A program made the translations under genes and the position numbers. Under the pieces are notes generated by a model. The model was not told the DNA's origin, did no database searches, and saw nothing but the letters and a program-made list of their open reading frames with translations. DNA of 64,000 nucleotides from contig CAJNDS010000125.1 in assembly GCA_905221605.1 (NCBI GenBank), positions 494,196-558,195 on the forward strand, given 5' to 3'. This stretch comes from Symbiodinium natans. Lineage: Eukaryota > Sar > Dinophyceae > Suessiales > Symbiodiniaceae. The number at the start of each line of letters is the position of its first letter. The first letter of the stretch is position 1. Shown piece after piece: positions 33,309 to 43,468 of this stretch.

Positions 33309-33390
33309 GACCAGTACGTAAGGCACTGGCAGCACACGGCCAGCAGTCAAGGCAACACCGTAGGCACGCAGGCGAGCGAACTCCGGCGGG
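33309..33390 (+). CDS. Exon of an unknown protein
   Basis: Between CTACTCAG and CGGCGG|G-GTTTAGGG. Reads DQYVRHWQHTASSQG then NTVGTQASELRRG. Donor supplied by the repeat, CCCTAAG/CCCTAAA upstream. High GC at third positions. Confidence 0.58.
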
Positions 33391-33630
33391 GTTTAGGGTT
33401 TAGTCAGGGTTTGGGGTTTAGGGTTTAGGGTTTAAGGTTCAGGGTTTAGGGTTTAGGGTTTAGGGTTTGGGGTTTAGGGTTTAGGGTTTAGGGCAGCCTT
33501 GATCTCATTACTTTGCATGGGTCTCCATGGAGGTGCACACGAACCTGCAAGTAGACCCCAAGCCCTAAACCCCAAACCCTAAACCCTGAACCCTAAACCC
33601 TGAACCTAAACCCTGAACCCTAAACTCCAG

Positions 33631-33720
33631 AACTACCCATCCACAATCAAAGTATTGTGACTGAGATCTACCCCGACACGCGCCACGTTGCGGAGCCAAG
33701 CGTCGTTGCCTCACGGGCTG
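33631..33720 (+). CDS. Exon of an unknown protein
   Basis: After AACTCCAG the frame reads LPIHNQSIVTEIYPD then TRHVAEPSVVASRAG, ending at a poly-G tract (33,721-33,735). The donor is hidden in the G run. Confidence 0.5.
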
Positions 33721-33918
33721 GGGGGGGGGGGGGGGATTGAGGGCTTAGGGTTTCGTGTTTCCGTTGTCGTGTAGTACAACCGGGGTTCAATGAGTTTAGG
33801 GTATTAGGGTCTGAGGCTTTGGGTTTATAGGGCTTGCCGTCAGGAGGTTCGAAATCTTAGACCCTAAACCCTAAAGCCTGAAGCCTAAAGCCTAAAGCCT
33901 AAAGCCTAAAGCCCTAAG

Positions 33919-34006
33919 CCTACTTGGGTGTCCGGTGTCCTTATACCCGCCGCATCACTTCTGAGTGCCTCCGTGGCTCCAGCAATGCACCTTGGGCCTG
34001 GCAGTG
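33919..34006 (+). CDS. Exon candidate, unknown
   Basis: Reads YLGVRCPYTRRITSE then CLRGSSNAPWAWQW before a GTCCAT donor. CCCTAAG upstream, TTTAGGG downstream. Confidence 0.38.
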
Positions 34007-34111
34007 GTCCATAGGGTTTAGGGTTTAGGGTTTAGGGTTTAGGGTTCAGGGTTCAGGGTTTAGGGTGTGGTCGAGTCGACCGTGCACGACTGTTGCCGCG
34101 GCATCACTTCA

Positions 34112-34297
34112 GGCGCACCGGCGGCATGCAGAATTGCCAGTGCAGCAGCGAACACAAAGAAAGCATCATCAGTTCCACCACAGACTTCCTGGCCTCCAAT
34201 GGCGGCATATCGAGGCTCCTGCAGCAGTTCGGCATGTCGCGGAGAGCGCGACAGCCGATAGGGGCGTGAAGAACTCGGCATGGTTGGGCGGCAAGGT
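34112..34297 (+). CDS. Exon of an unknown protein, possible frameshift
   Basis: After CACTTCAG the frame reads TGGMQNCQCSSEHKE, SIISSTTDFLASNGG, ISRLLQQFGMSRRA and then a stop. Another register gives ADRGVKNSAWLGGK up to AAG|GTTTAGGG. The donor is the repeat GT. A one-base error or mutation near 34,245 would join them. Confidence 0.48.
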
Positions 34298-34861
34298 TTA
34301 GGGTTTAGGGATAGGGTTTAAGGTTTAGGGTTTAGGCTTTAGTAGTGTATTGGGTTTAGGGTTTAGGGTGAGGGTTGAGGGTTGAGGGTTGAGGGTCTTA
34401 GGGTTTAAGGTTTGCTGTTCAATCCTTTGATGCATTGTGAGTGCGTGTCTTCGTGTGACTCAGGTCCTGAACACGCATGGCACTATGGCTTCTCCCTAAA
34501 CCTTGAGCCCGAAACCATAAACCCTAAACCCTCTAAACCATCACTGAAGTACCTAGAAGTACACCGGAATTTCAAGCAGACTCCAAGCCATAAGCCCTAC
34601 TGTAAGCTTTGAACCTTCTTGTGCACGCGGATGTGGAAAAACTTTAGCTCCGACCCCCCCTAAACAGTAAGCACCCTAGATCCTTCCGGCTTTGGGTTTA
34701 GCATTCAGGGTTTGAAGCCTAAACCCTATACCCCAAACCCTAAGCCCTCAACACCCCCGGCCTAAACGCTCGAGTCCCAAAAACTGAGATAGCCGAAACC
34801 CTGGTTGTCTTCATTGAGGGTCCCCCTGCTCAGTATCTTTTGGAACGAAGCCATACTTCAG

Positions 34862-34965
34862 CCCTAAACCCTAAACCCTAAACCCTAAGCCCTAAACCCT
34901 AAACCCTAAACCCTAAACCCTAAACCCTAAACCCTAAACCCTAAACCCTAAACCCTAAACCCTAA
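34862..34965. repeat. (CCCTAAA)n array
   Basis: About 100 bp, one CCCTAAG unit. Confidence 0.95.
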
Positions 34966-35031
34966 GCAAATCCTCAAGTGGCCCGATACAAGGCCACCCA
35001 AAGCCCGAAACCCTAAGGTGCCGCTCTGCAG

Positions 35032-35101
35032 CCACACCATGTCGGATCCCGAGAGGTTCAAAACCACCAACAACGTGCCTCGGCATCATTGCAGACGCGA
35101 G
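35032..35101 (+). CDS. Exon candidate, unknown
   Basis: Between CTCTGCAG and GAG|GTTTTT. Reads HTMSDPERFKTTNNV then PRHHCRRE. Confidence 0.42.
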
Positions 35102-35199
35102 GTTTTTGCCCTAAAGCCCCAAACCCCAAACCCTAAACCCCAAACCCTAAACCCCAAACCCCAAACTCTAAACCCCAAACCCTAAACCCTGAACCCCAG

Positions 35200-35265
35200 T
35201 TCTGGGCGTTTCATATACGGCACTAGGCACCTTGGCCGCCCAGCAGTTCCCCTTACTCTCTTTTG
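35200..35265 (+). CDS. Exon, hydrophobic segment
   Basis: Between AACCCCAG and TTTTG|GTGAGG (strong donor). Reads LGVSYTALGTLAAQQ then FPLLSF, membrane-like. CCCTAAA/CCCCAAA upstream, TTTAGGG downstream. Confidence 0.52.
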
Positions 35266-35651
35266 GTGAGGTTAGGGTTTAGGGCTTAGGGTTTCGGGCC
35301 CCTAAACCCTAAACCCTAAACCCTAAACCCTAAACTTTTAAACCTTAAACCCTTCGGGTGGAAGCCTGGGATCCCTAATCTCCAAGAAAAAGCTTTGAAG
35401 TCGGAGTTCTAAACCCCCCTGAAGAATGGCGCGTAAACTCCAAGACCCTAAATCTCCTGGCCCAAACAAACTGCATCCACTAGGCGAAGACCTACACCCT
35501 AAAAAGCCCTAAAGCCCCTAACCCTAAACCCTAAATCCTAGACCCTAGACCCTAAGCCCTAAACCCTAGACCCTCAATCCTAAACCCTAAACCCTAAACC
35601 CTAAACCCTAAACCCTAAACCCTAAACCCTTCCTAAGCTCGAAAAGCCAAG

Positions 35652-35726
35652 ATGTACTCGATCTTCTCGGCGCCGGACCACACAAATGCGCAGGCCACCA
35701 CCCGGGGCGAGGGAGGGGGGGAGGGG
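35652..35726 (+). CDS. Exon candidate, weak PPP-phosphatase-like motif
   Basis: After GCCAAG it reads MYSIFSAPDHTNAQA then TT. SIFSAPDH recalls the FSAPNY motif of PPP Ser/Thr phosphatases. That single motif is not enough to assign the gene. Donor GTGTAC or an internal GC. Confidence 0.38.
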
Positions 35727-35800
35727 GTGTACCCTAAACCCTAAACCCTAAACCCTAAACCCTAAACCCTGAACCCTGAACCCTGATCCCTAAACTCTAG

Positions 35801-35836
35801 GAGGGGGGGCTCTGGTGTTGCTGCCGCTGCCAAGAG
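35801..35836 (+). CDS. Micro-exon candidate (36 bp)
   Basis: Exactly bounded by AACTCTAG and AAGAG|GTTTAGGG. All three frames are open (Gly/Ala/Leu-rich), so the product is unknown. Called on flanking architecture only. Confidence 0.35.
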
Positions 35837-36302
35837 GTTTAGGGTTAAAGTTCTTTTTGCTCCCAGGCACTGGGCAGCCTAGCTTCGGGTCTTGGTGTTG
35901 GTATAGGCGTTCTAGCCTGCTTAGGGTTAAAGGGTTTTTTAGGGTCTAGGGTTGAGGTTTAAAGGGGGTGTAGGGGGGATTAGGGGCTTAGGGCGTTTTA
36001 GGGGAGTTGGTGTTTGGGGGCTTAGGGCTTTACGCGCATGAAGGCTTGGGGTTTTCGAGCGTCCGGGACTTGGGTTTTGAGATTTTTGGGGTTTGAGAGC
36101 TTTAGGATTTAGGGTTTAGGGTTTCGGGTGGCAAAAGGCTCAGCGAGTTCAATCCTGATCATCTTGGCTTCGGCATGGGGTTTTGGGTTTAGGTTCAGGG
36201 TTTGAGGTTTTGGGTTCAGCGTTTAGGGAGGGTATAGGGTTTCGGCTTTGCTCACAAGGAAGCCCGAACACATAGCCCTTTTTGAATTAAGGGTACCTAA
36301 CT

Positions 36303-36484
36303 TTCATGAGTTTCCCGACCACACCCCCCCTCCCCCGCCCTCTACACAACCCCCCCCCGCCCCCCAAATTCCCCCCTTAAATAACCATAATTGGACGTAA
36401 TTATCCCTAAATACCCTCCTTAATTATGAGGGAACCTAGGCGGGGTGGTATAGAGGGGGGGTCGGTCGTAGTGGAACCCATGAA
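36303..36484. mobile_element. Fold-back element, family B, copy 2
   Basis: Left TTCATGAGTTTCCCGACCAC pairs with right GGTCGTAGTGGAACCCATGAA. Inner AT-rich palindromes resemble 24,397-24,530. It lacks the heptamer array of copy 1. A partial right end also occurs at 37,716-37,740. Confidence 0.6.
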
Positions 36485-36628
36485 TCTTGGAAGGTTCCTA
36501 GAAATCGGATTACGCGGTGCTTGCTTATGACCCCCCTGTAGGGCAGGCCCTGAACCCCAAACCCCTATAAATGCTACACCCTAAACCCTAAAACCTAAAC
36601 CTGAACCCGCCCTGCCCCATTTCCATAG

Positions 36629-36689
36629 ATCCGATGTCGAGGCGTCCGATACCATGCGGAAGCATGCCACGCGCGAGTACAAGGACGGG
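36629..36689 (+). CDS. Exon of an unknown protein
   Basis: Between TTTCCATAG and GG|GTGGGT. Reads SDVEASDTMRKHATR then EYKDG. CCCTAAA-type repeats upstream and TTTAGGG-type downstream. GC-rich third positions. Confidence 0.58.
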
Positions 36690-37145
36690 GTGGGTCGATT
36701 GGGCTTTTGTTTAGGGTTTTAGGGTGTAGGGTTTCGGGCTTAGGGGTTTAGGGCTTTGGGTTTTGGGGTAGGGTTCAGGGCTGTAGGGTTGTAGGGTTGT
36801 ACGGTGTTGGGTTCAGGGTTTTAAGGGGGGTTGGGGTTCGCAGATTTACTGCTTGCCAAACCATCAAATAACCCTAGCCTTCAAAGCGTTGAAGCCCCAC
36901 AACCATCTAATCACAACCCCTAAGCCCTAAACCCAATTCAGGTACCAGTTTTGAGTGTGTGTTAGTTTCCTTTGGTTGAACGGAATTTGAATGAACGGCA
37001 TGTTAATCCCGAACACAAACCCTAAACCTTGAAACTAAACCGAATGAGCTCTGTTCCCTAAACCCCCATAAGCCCAATCCCTCAAAATCCTGAATCCCTG
37101 AAATCCTCAACCCCTACACCCAACTTGGGTTTAGAGGTTAAGGCT

Positions 37146-37283
37146 AACCCTAAACCCTAAACCCTAAACCCTAAACCCTAAACCCTAAACCCTAAACCCT
37201 AAACCCTAAACCCTAAACCCTAAACCCTAAACCCTAAACCCTAAACCCTAAACCCTAAACCCTAAACCCTAAACCCTAAACCC
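37146..37283. repeat. (CCCTAAA)n array, about 138 bp
   Basis: Perfect heptamers. The 3' end of the intron before 37,291. Confidence 0.97.
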
Positions 37284-37290
37284 TGTCGAG

Positions 37291-37373
37291 GTGGAGAGAA
37301 TCCGGTCCCGCGCGCGGGACTTCGAGGAGCGCTGTCGGGTGGCCCAGATATGCCCAGGCGCCCTTTTTAAGAG
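37291..37373 (+). CDS. Exon of an unknown protein, charged
   Basis: The frame reads VEVERIRSRARDFEE then RCRVAQICPGALFKR. The acceptor is GTCGAG; the end is AAGAG|GCTAAG (GC donor) or an internal GGGTGG. Strong coding composition. Confidence 0.55.
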
Positions 37374-37544
37374 GCTAAGCCCTAAACCCTAAACCCTAAA
37401 CCTTAAACTTTCTTCTAAGCCCTACAAACCCTGAACCCTAGACCCTCGACCCTGGACCCCAAATCCTAACCCGAAAGCCCTGCACCCTAGACCCTAAATC
37501 CTAAACTCCAAACCCTAAATCCTAAACCCTAAACCTCCATTCCA

Positions 37545-37640
37545 TCAAGGGATGAAGACTCGTACTCCAAAAGTTATACCCTGAAGGTTCCCTTAAATAT
37601 ACTCCTAGTATGGCCCCTTGTGTTCCTCTAGGGATCTTTA
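37545..37640. mobile_element. Dispersed repeat family E
   Basis: CATCAAGGGATGAAG...AAAAGTTATACC...AATATACTCCTAGTATGG then CCC is shared with 30,490-30,575 (CATCAAGGGATTAAGG..AATATACTGCTAACATGG then CCC). No ends defined. An AT microsatellite (37,683-37,702) follows. Confidence 0.45.
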
Positions 37641-37861
37641 AAAGGGTCCCCGAAACCCAAGGGTATAAGTATCCAAGGTATACATACATATATATATATA
37701 TGATATAGCCTTAATTATAGGGGGGGGTAGTAGGGACACTCCTGATTTACAAAAAAACCTAAATCTTAAACCCTGAACCCTAAACCCTCAACCCTCAACC
37801 CTAAGCCCTAAGCCCTAAACCCCAAACCCCAAACCCTAAAACCTAAACCCTAAACTCCAAG

Positions 37862-37940
37862 GTTGGGCGGCGAACGAGGCGGCGCAGCAGTTCGACGAGA
37901 TGAAGGTCGCGCGAAAGGCGCGTCTTCTGTTTACCGCAGG
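37862..37940 (+). CDS. Exon of an unknown protein
   Basis: Between CTCCAAG and CGCAGG|GTTTAGGG. Reads WAANEAAQQFDEMKV then ARKARLLFTA. The donor is the repeat. Ala/Gln/Glu-rich helix, strong coding bias. Confidence 0.6.
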
Positions 37941-38111
37941 GTTTAGGGTTTAGGGTTTAGGGTTTAATTAGGGTTTAGGGTTTAGGGTTTAGGGTCACGG
38001 TCTATGGGTTTAGGGGTTCAGCGGTTTAGGGTTTCGAGTGTAGGGTTTATAAAGGGTTTGGGGTTTAAATGTTTAGGGTTTGGAGTTTAGGGTTCAGCGG
38101 AGGGCTCACAG

Positions 38112-38182
38112 CCGACTCTTCGATTCTTTGGCCGTGTGGACATGATTGCGGACATCCCTTAGGGCATACCGCGGCTACCCAG
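38112..38182 (+). pseudogene. LRR-like exon with an in-frame TAG
   Basis: After CTCACAG it reads PTLRFFGRVDMIADI then P, TAG, GIPRLPRIEG. Across the stop the spacing is that of an LRR (IADIPxGIPRLPRI). Either a decayed copy or the exon ends before the TAG. Confidence 0.38.
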
Positions 38183-38721
38183 GATTGAGGGGTTTAGGGT
38201 TTAGGGTTTAGGGTTTAGGGTTTATGGGTTTGTTTCCTCGTCAACCTAGGGTTCAGAGAGGGTTTGTTTAGCTTTTTTGCGGGTTTGAATAGGGTGGTTT
38301 ACGGGTTGAAGGGTTTAGCTTTGGGGCTTGTGGAAGTTTAGGGTTTTAGGGTATAGGGTTGTAGGGAAGCATTATGGTTCATAGGGGGTTAAGGGAAGAT
38401 TAGGCTTAAGGTGTCACAGAGTGGTTTGGGTGTTTCGGGTTTAGGGGGGGGGGGGGGGGTGGTGCAGATTCACGTCACCCTAAACCCTAAACCCTAAACC
38501 CTAAACCCTAGACCCTAGACCCTAGACCCTAAACCCTAAACCCTACTGTTTCGAGCCCTGGCATCGGCTGATGCGCGGTTTTCATCTCAGCCTGCAACTA
38601 GGACCCAGACTAGGCCCTTATTCCTTTCTTATATTGGGGGTCAGGCTTCCCTTTAAAAAAAGCAAAAGCGTGCTCTTTTTTTATACCATCTAGGGAATTG
38701 CATGGTGAATTTGTAGTTTAG

Positions 38722-38794
38722 GAGTTCATGCTTGCAAAGCAATCGCCAGAGATAGAAAGATAGAAGAGAGCATGCGCCCAGGGGAGAAGCTCGG
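38722..38794 (+). CDS. Exon candidate, charged
   Basis: After GTTTAG the frame reads VHACKAIARDRKIEE then SMRPGEKLG, ending G|GTTTAGGG at a long perfect array. Here the acceptor AG also looks repeat-like (GTTTAG). Confidence 0.45.
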
Positions 38795-38925
38795 GTTTAG
38801 GGTTTAGGGTTTAGGGTTTAGGGTTTAGGGTTTAGGGTTTAGGGTTTAGGGTTTAGGGTTTAGGGTTTAGGGTTTAGGGTTTAGGGTTTAGGGTTTAGGG
38901 TTTAGGGTTTAGGGTTTAGGGTCGG
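38794..38925. repeat. (TTTAGGG)n array, about 130 bp
   Basis: Perfect heptamers beginning exactly at the donor of the exon at 38,722. Confidence 0.97.
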
Positions 38926-39256
38926 GTTTAGGGGTCAAAAGGCTTAGGCTTTTGTATGGGCTTCTGGGTTGATCAAGGAACTACATGGAGGGACCCTTCT
39001 AAGTTATAAGAGACCTTAGGGGTTCTTTAGGTGTCATTGTTTGGGGGGTCTTACTTGGGTATATAGGGCCTAGGCTCCAAGTCGTCATGGTTTTTGTTCA
39101 GAGGCTTCAGGGCAAGAGCTCAAGACGTGAGACTGCGCATGTCTTCTTTGGGGTCCTCGTCAGCCCTTGACTTCCTCTCATCCTTGAACCCGTAAGCCCT
39201 GAACCCTACACTCCAAACTCTAAGTTCTCCTAAACGCCCTAAGCCCTAAGCCACAG

Positions 39257-39333
39257 CTTCGCGGAGGCCTTGAATCTGCTGAACTACGAGCGGCGATGCA
39301 AGATGGCTTGTTCGTGATGACCTGGGTGGCGAG
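39257..39333 (+). CDS. Exon of an unknown protein
   Basis: Between AGCCACAG and GAG|GTATGT. Reads LRGGLESAELRAAMQ then DGLFVMTWVAR. A second open register (SFAEALNLLNYERRC) could end at an internal GTGATG, so the frame is not certain although the exon is likely. Confidence 0.52.
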
Positions 39334-39458
39334 GTATGTCATAAACTCGATTCTAAACCCCAAAACCTTAGCCCTAAGCCCTAAACCCTAAGCCCGAAGC
39401 CCTGAGCCCTAAGCCCTAAGCCCTAAGAGCCACAAAGCCTGCAAACCTTCACTTGAAG

Positions 39459-39491
39459 GAAAGTGTCAGGCTCCGGGTCCTTATTGAAAAG
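39459..39491 (+). CDS. Micro-exon candidate (33 bp)
   Basis: Between CTTGAAG and AAAAG|GTTCAGGG. Eleven codons, ESVRLRVLIEK. CCCTAAG upstream, TTTAGG downstream. Confidence 0.4.
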
Positions 39492-39701
39492 GTTCAGGGT
39501 TTAGGCTTTAGGGCTTCAAAGATTCCAGAAGGGTTTAGGGTTTAGGGGTTTAGGGTTTAGGGTTTAGGGTTTAGGGTTTAGGGTTTAGGGTTTAGGGCGA
39601 GGATTGGTTTAGGGGGTCGGGTGAAACGGTAGTGAGGGCACCTGAGGCTTCTGTGAGCCTGGCCCTAAACGGTCCTAAGCCACTTTGCTTTGTTGCTGTT
39701 T

Positions 39702-39797
39702 TGCCTAAACCCTAAACCCTAAACCCTAAACCCTAAACCCTAAACCCTAAACCCTAAACCCTAAACCCTAAACCCTAAACCCTAAACCCTAAACCCT
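39702..39797. repeat. (CCCTAAA)n array
   Basis: Perfect heptamers before the exon candidate at 39,816. Confidence 0.97.
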
Positions 39798-39815
39798 AGC
39801 TGTTCTAAGTGCTAG

Positions 39816-39889
39816 GCTCTTGGTTTTTTGTTGCAAGCCTGCAAGCAAACTTCGACTCTCTGGGAAAGTCGTCTCACGTCCGGACCCTG
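39816..39889 (+). CDS. Exon candidate, unknown
   Basis: Between GTGCTAG and CCTG|GTAGGG. Reads GSWFFVASLQANFDS then LGKSSHVRTL. An alternative acceptor CAAG is at 39,835. Confidence 0.45.
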
Positions 39890-40105
39890 GTAGGGTTTAG
39901 GGTTTAGGGTTCAGCACTGGGTCGAGCAGTTTTACGGTTAAGTTTTACTTACGGCTTTGATACAACACCCACCCTCCCAGAGAATCCCAGAACATTGAAA
40001 CAAAAGCAAAAAAACGGCTAAATTCTGAAAATAATGCGGCCAAAGTCTGAAACCGGCCTTATTGTACAAATAAAGCGGGCTTATTCTGAAATTCAATTAA
40101 AGTTT

Positions 40106-40141
40106 AAATATATATATATATATAGATATATATATATATGG
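40106..40141. repeat. (AT)n microsatellite
   Basis: ATATATATATAGATATATAT at the centre of an intron loop. Similar AT runs are at 37,683, 42,963-43,009 and 46,096-46,145. Confidence 0.9.
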
Positions 40142-40474
40142 TAGTTAGGGTTTAGGGTTTAGGGTTTAGGGTTTAGGGTTTGGGGGGTTAGGGCTTAGGG
40201 TTTAGGTTTAGGGTTTAGGGGTTCAGGGTTTGGGGTTTAGGGTGTAGTGTTTAGGGTTTGGGGTAGGGTTCAGGGTTTGGGCTTTAGGGTTTAGGGTTTA
40301 GGGGGTTAGGGTTTAGGGTTTGGGGTTTAGGGTTTGGGGTTTAGGGTGTAGGGTTTAGGGCTTGGGGTTTAGGGGGTTAGGTTTTAGGGTTTGGGGTTTA
40401 GGGTGTAGGGTATAGGGCTGAATTAGGGCTTTTAGGGGTTATAGGTGCGATTTAGGGTCCTCAAGGCGTCCAGG

Positions 40475-40684
40475 TTAGTCAGTCGAGGTGACGACAGGTG
40501 GGACAGCTTTCCCCCGTAGCGGCGTTCCCTCTACAATTGCTTGGAGGGCAGCGCGGGAAACTGAAATACCGTCCTCCGCGTCCTGAAGGGTGTCTGCCGG
40601 CTTTCCTGCTGCAATGTTCATCAGAGATATCCGAACCCCACCCCCTCCCCCAAAAAGAACCCGAAACTTAGCCGAAGACCCCAA
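40475..40684 (-). CDS. Minus-strand open frame in an intron interior
   Basis: 69 codons ending TAA-side at 40,475. Reads ISLMNIAAGKPADTL, QDAEDGISVSRAALQ, AIVEGTPLRGKAVPP. Very protein-like, with high GC at third positions, whereas the + strand is full of stops. It has TTTAGGG on its left and CCCTAAA on its right, the inverse of + exons, so it may be an antisense exon or an inserted gene piece. No family recognised. Confidence 0.48.
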   Translation of the reverse strand: MGSSAKFRVLFGGGGGVRISLMNIAAGKPADTLQDAEDGISVSRAALQAIVEGTPLRGKAVPPVVTSTD

Positions 40685-41095
40685 ACCGCAGGCCCTAAAC
40701 GCTACACCCTAAGCACTTGAGTGGGGTTTTAGGGTTCGCTGAGGGTACGGGGGCAATCGTGCCGTCCTTTTTTTGCTGGACTTGGCTAGGGTTTTGGGTT
40801 TAAAGGGTCTCGGGCTTTTGGTTCAGGATTTTGGGGGTTGAGGGTTCGAGGGTTCAAACTACACTCCCCAACCGTATTTCTTTCCTGGTTGCGTGCAGCC
40901 GCAAGACACCGAATGAGAAGCTGCCAGTGCCAGCTAGGGACGCTCCTAAAACCTAGCGCAAGCTCTAGACCGTAAACCTCGGACCCTAAACCTAACCCTA
41001 CCCCTAAACCTAGCCCTAAACCTCTACTAAACCCCCTAAAACCCCAAGCCCCCCAAAACCTAAGCCCCTAAGCCCCGAAGCCCCTACACCCCTAA

Positions 41096-41170
41096 CCCTA
41101 AACCCTAAACCCTAAACCCTAAACCCTAAACCCTAAACCCTAAACCCTAAACCCTAAACCCTAAACCCTA
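41096..41170. repeat. (CCCTAAA)n array
   Basis: Perfect heptamers, followed by a TTTCAGGG/TTTTAGGG variant array (41,228-41,415). Confidence 0.95.
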
Positions 41171-41227
41171 GGCTGAACCCTGAAGCCGGAAGCCTGAAGG
41201 CCCAAGCCCTGACAAGCCCTAAGCCAG

Positions 41228-41415
41228 GTTCAGGGTTTCAGGGTTTCAGGGTTTCAGGGTTTCAGGGTTTTAGGATTTTAGGGTTTCAGGGTTTTAGGGC
41301 TTTAGGGTTTTAGGGTTTCAGGGTTTGAGGGTTTCAGGGTTTTAGGGTTTCAGGGTTTTAGGGTTTTAGGTTCTAGGGTTCTAGGGTTTTAGGGTTTTAG
41401 GGTTTTAGGTATTTA
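41228..41415. repeat. TTTCAGGG / TTTTAGGG octamer variant array
   Basis: Eight-base units, GGTTTCAGGGTTTTAGG. Another locally homogenised derivative of the heptamer. Confidence 0.85.
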
Positions 41416-41639
41416 TGGTTTCGAAATTTAGGGCCCTGTGTTGTTGAACCCTCAGTTGGGGCACAGTATGCGCACAGTTCCTGCCTTAAAAGACATGCCT
41501 TAGAGTTGCTGAGCCATAGGGTTACTACGATTTGCCTAAGAACTCCCCCCCAAAAGCACACAACACTCTTCCTTATAAGGGTAATGTAGGGATCGTTGTC
41601 TTTGATTTTAGGGGGCTCTTAAGCAAATAGTAGTTTTTC

Positions 41640-41715
41640 AGGCGTACAAGGGGTCCGTTTTGAAGGGCCCATATTAAGGGACCATGTAGCAGACTGTAGC
41701 ATGCCTAGTCCCAAG
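41640..41715. mobile_element. Dispersed repeat family C
   Basis: TGAAGGGCCCATATTAAGGG then ACCATGTAGC also occurs at 56,686-56,716 and (diverged) at 59,018-59,034. The downstream AT-rich part (41,740-41,850) has imperfect palindromes. Confidence 0.45.
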
Positions 41716-42165
41716 CACCCTACTGGGAAGTTCAGTATATCGATTAACCAATTTTAACTGTACTTATATCCCACTTATAAGCCCCTTAATTAAGTGCGCT
41801 AATTGGGCTACCATTGGGTTATCAGTACAGTTATAATTGGGTTACTAACTACCATGAACACCCCCAGAGATGATCAAGGAACATACCTGGGGCTGAGGCT
41901 CTCTTGTTTCCGATTTAGGGCTCAGGGTTTATAGGGTTTAGGGTTTAGGCTTTAGGGTTCAGGGTTCAGGGTTCAGAGTTTAGGGAACAGACCTGCTGAT
42001 GAGACTGGGTTCAGGGGTTTCGCCCTACGCCCTAAACCCCATAATTTGCCCCCTGGCCTACATGCCCAACACTGCAAAACACACTCTCCTACACGCTTGG
42101 AACCCTCAACCCTAAACCCTAAACCCTAAACCCTTAGGGTTGCAGCGTTCCTTCCTGGCTTACAG

Positions 42166-42240
42166 CCGTGCCGATACGAAGTCAGCTTCCCACCGGAGGG
42201 CCGGGGAGCAACCCCTGCACACCTCTGCATCCTCCGCCCC
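42166..42240 (+). CDS. Exon candidate, unknown
   Basis: After GGCTTACAG the frame reads PCRYEVSFPPEGRGA then TPAHLCILRPP. An earlier acceptor (42,145) would add FLPGLQ. Flanked by CCCTAAA and TTTAGGG. Confidence 0.45.
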
Positions 42241-42580
42241 CCTGAACCCCTGAGCCCCAAGGGTTTCGGGTTAGGGTTTAGGGTTTAGGGTTGAGGGTTT
42301 GGGGGTTTAGGGTTTAGGGTTTAGGGTTTAGGGTTTAGGGGTTAGGGGTTAGGGTTTAGGGTTAGGGTTTAGGGTTTAGGGCTTTGGGTTTAGGATTTAG
42401 GGTTTAGGGTGTAGGGCTTAGGGGATAGCCTCTCCTCTAGAGCGCCAAACCCTAAACCCTAAACTCCAAGGGCCACCTGAAAACCCGGAGGTTACAAGGG
42501 AGGGATATGAAGCAGGGTTTAGGGCTTAGGGTTTAGGGTTTAGAGGTTGCACCTTCCCTAAGGGTCCATGTACCTATATT

Positions 42581-42822
42581 GAAGCAGGGTTTATATGACT
42601 GTTTCTGGTGAGTGTATATAAGATTCCTTTCTTAATGTTGGTGAGTGTATATACCGGCTGTCCTTTTGGGGGTACAAGAAAGATGACCCCTACTTCATCT
42701 GAAGCAGGGTTTATCTTACCGTTTTTGGTGAGTGTATATAAGGTTCCTTTTTAATGTTGGTGAGTGTATACATTGGCTGTCCTTTTGGGGGGGTACAAGA
42801 AATATGAACCCCTACTTCATAT
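42581..42822. repeat. Tandem duplication, unit 120 bp
   Basis: Two copies of GAAGCAGGGTTTAT...GGTGAGTGTATATA...TGTCCTTTTGGGGG...TACTTCAT. Each contains two perfect 5'-splice-site-like GGTGAGTGTAT strings. Confidence 0.9.
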
Positions 42823-43319
42823 CGGCTCTCGCGCTAGAGACTCAGGGCTTGGGTGGCGCAGTTTTATTCGGGGGAGCGGCTAAACTCTAGCCCCCCGAAA
42901 ATCCAACAAATCAAGGGGACTAGGGGGTAATGATGGGGGCTACCTATAGGTTAATCTGGACTATATATATATATACACATATATGTATATATATATATAT
43001 ATATATATAGAGTGGTTATTTAGGGGAATAAGATTAAGCGTCCCTTCTAGGGGTCCCTCCTTATATCCCGCAAAAACAAAGAACCATCTGCAGCACCTTA
43101 AGTGGGAGCCTGGAACCCCCAGGCCCTAAACGCTAAACCATCCTTAACCTGAAACAAAATTCTACAGCAACAACGCGGCCTTAGGGCTTACTCTAGGGTT
43201 CAGGCAACAACGCCGCCAAACAACAATCCGAAGCCCCAAGCAATGGACCCTAAACTTCCAAACCCTAAAGCAGAGCATGCACCAACAAACCCAAAATCCC
43301 CAAGCAATGAACCCTAAAC

Positions 43320-43385
43320 CCTAAACCCTAAACCCTAAACCTTAAACCCTAAACCCTAAACCCTAAACCCTAAACCCTAAACCCC
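43320..43385. repeat. (CCCTAAA)n array
   Basis: Perfect heptamers before the exon at 43,409. Confidence 0.95.
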
Positions 43386-43408
43386 CAACGCCCCTTAAAC
43401 CACGGAAG

Positions 43409-43468
43409 CGGAGCCCGGAGCCCTGCGAAGCTGCGAAAGCAGCCGTGTTTCACCTCGGGACTGAAGCG
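43409..43468 (+). CDS. Exon of an unknown protein
   Basis: Between CACGGAAG and GCG|GTCTTT. Twenty codons, RSPEPCEAAKAAVFH then LGTEA. CCCTAAA upstream; TTTAGGG begins 11 bp into the intron. Confidence 0.5.
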
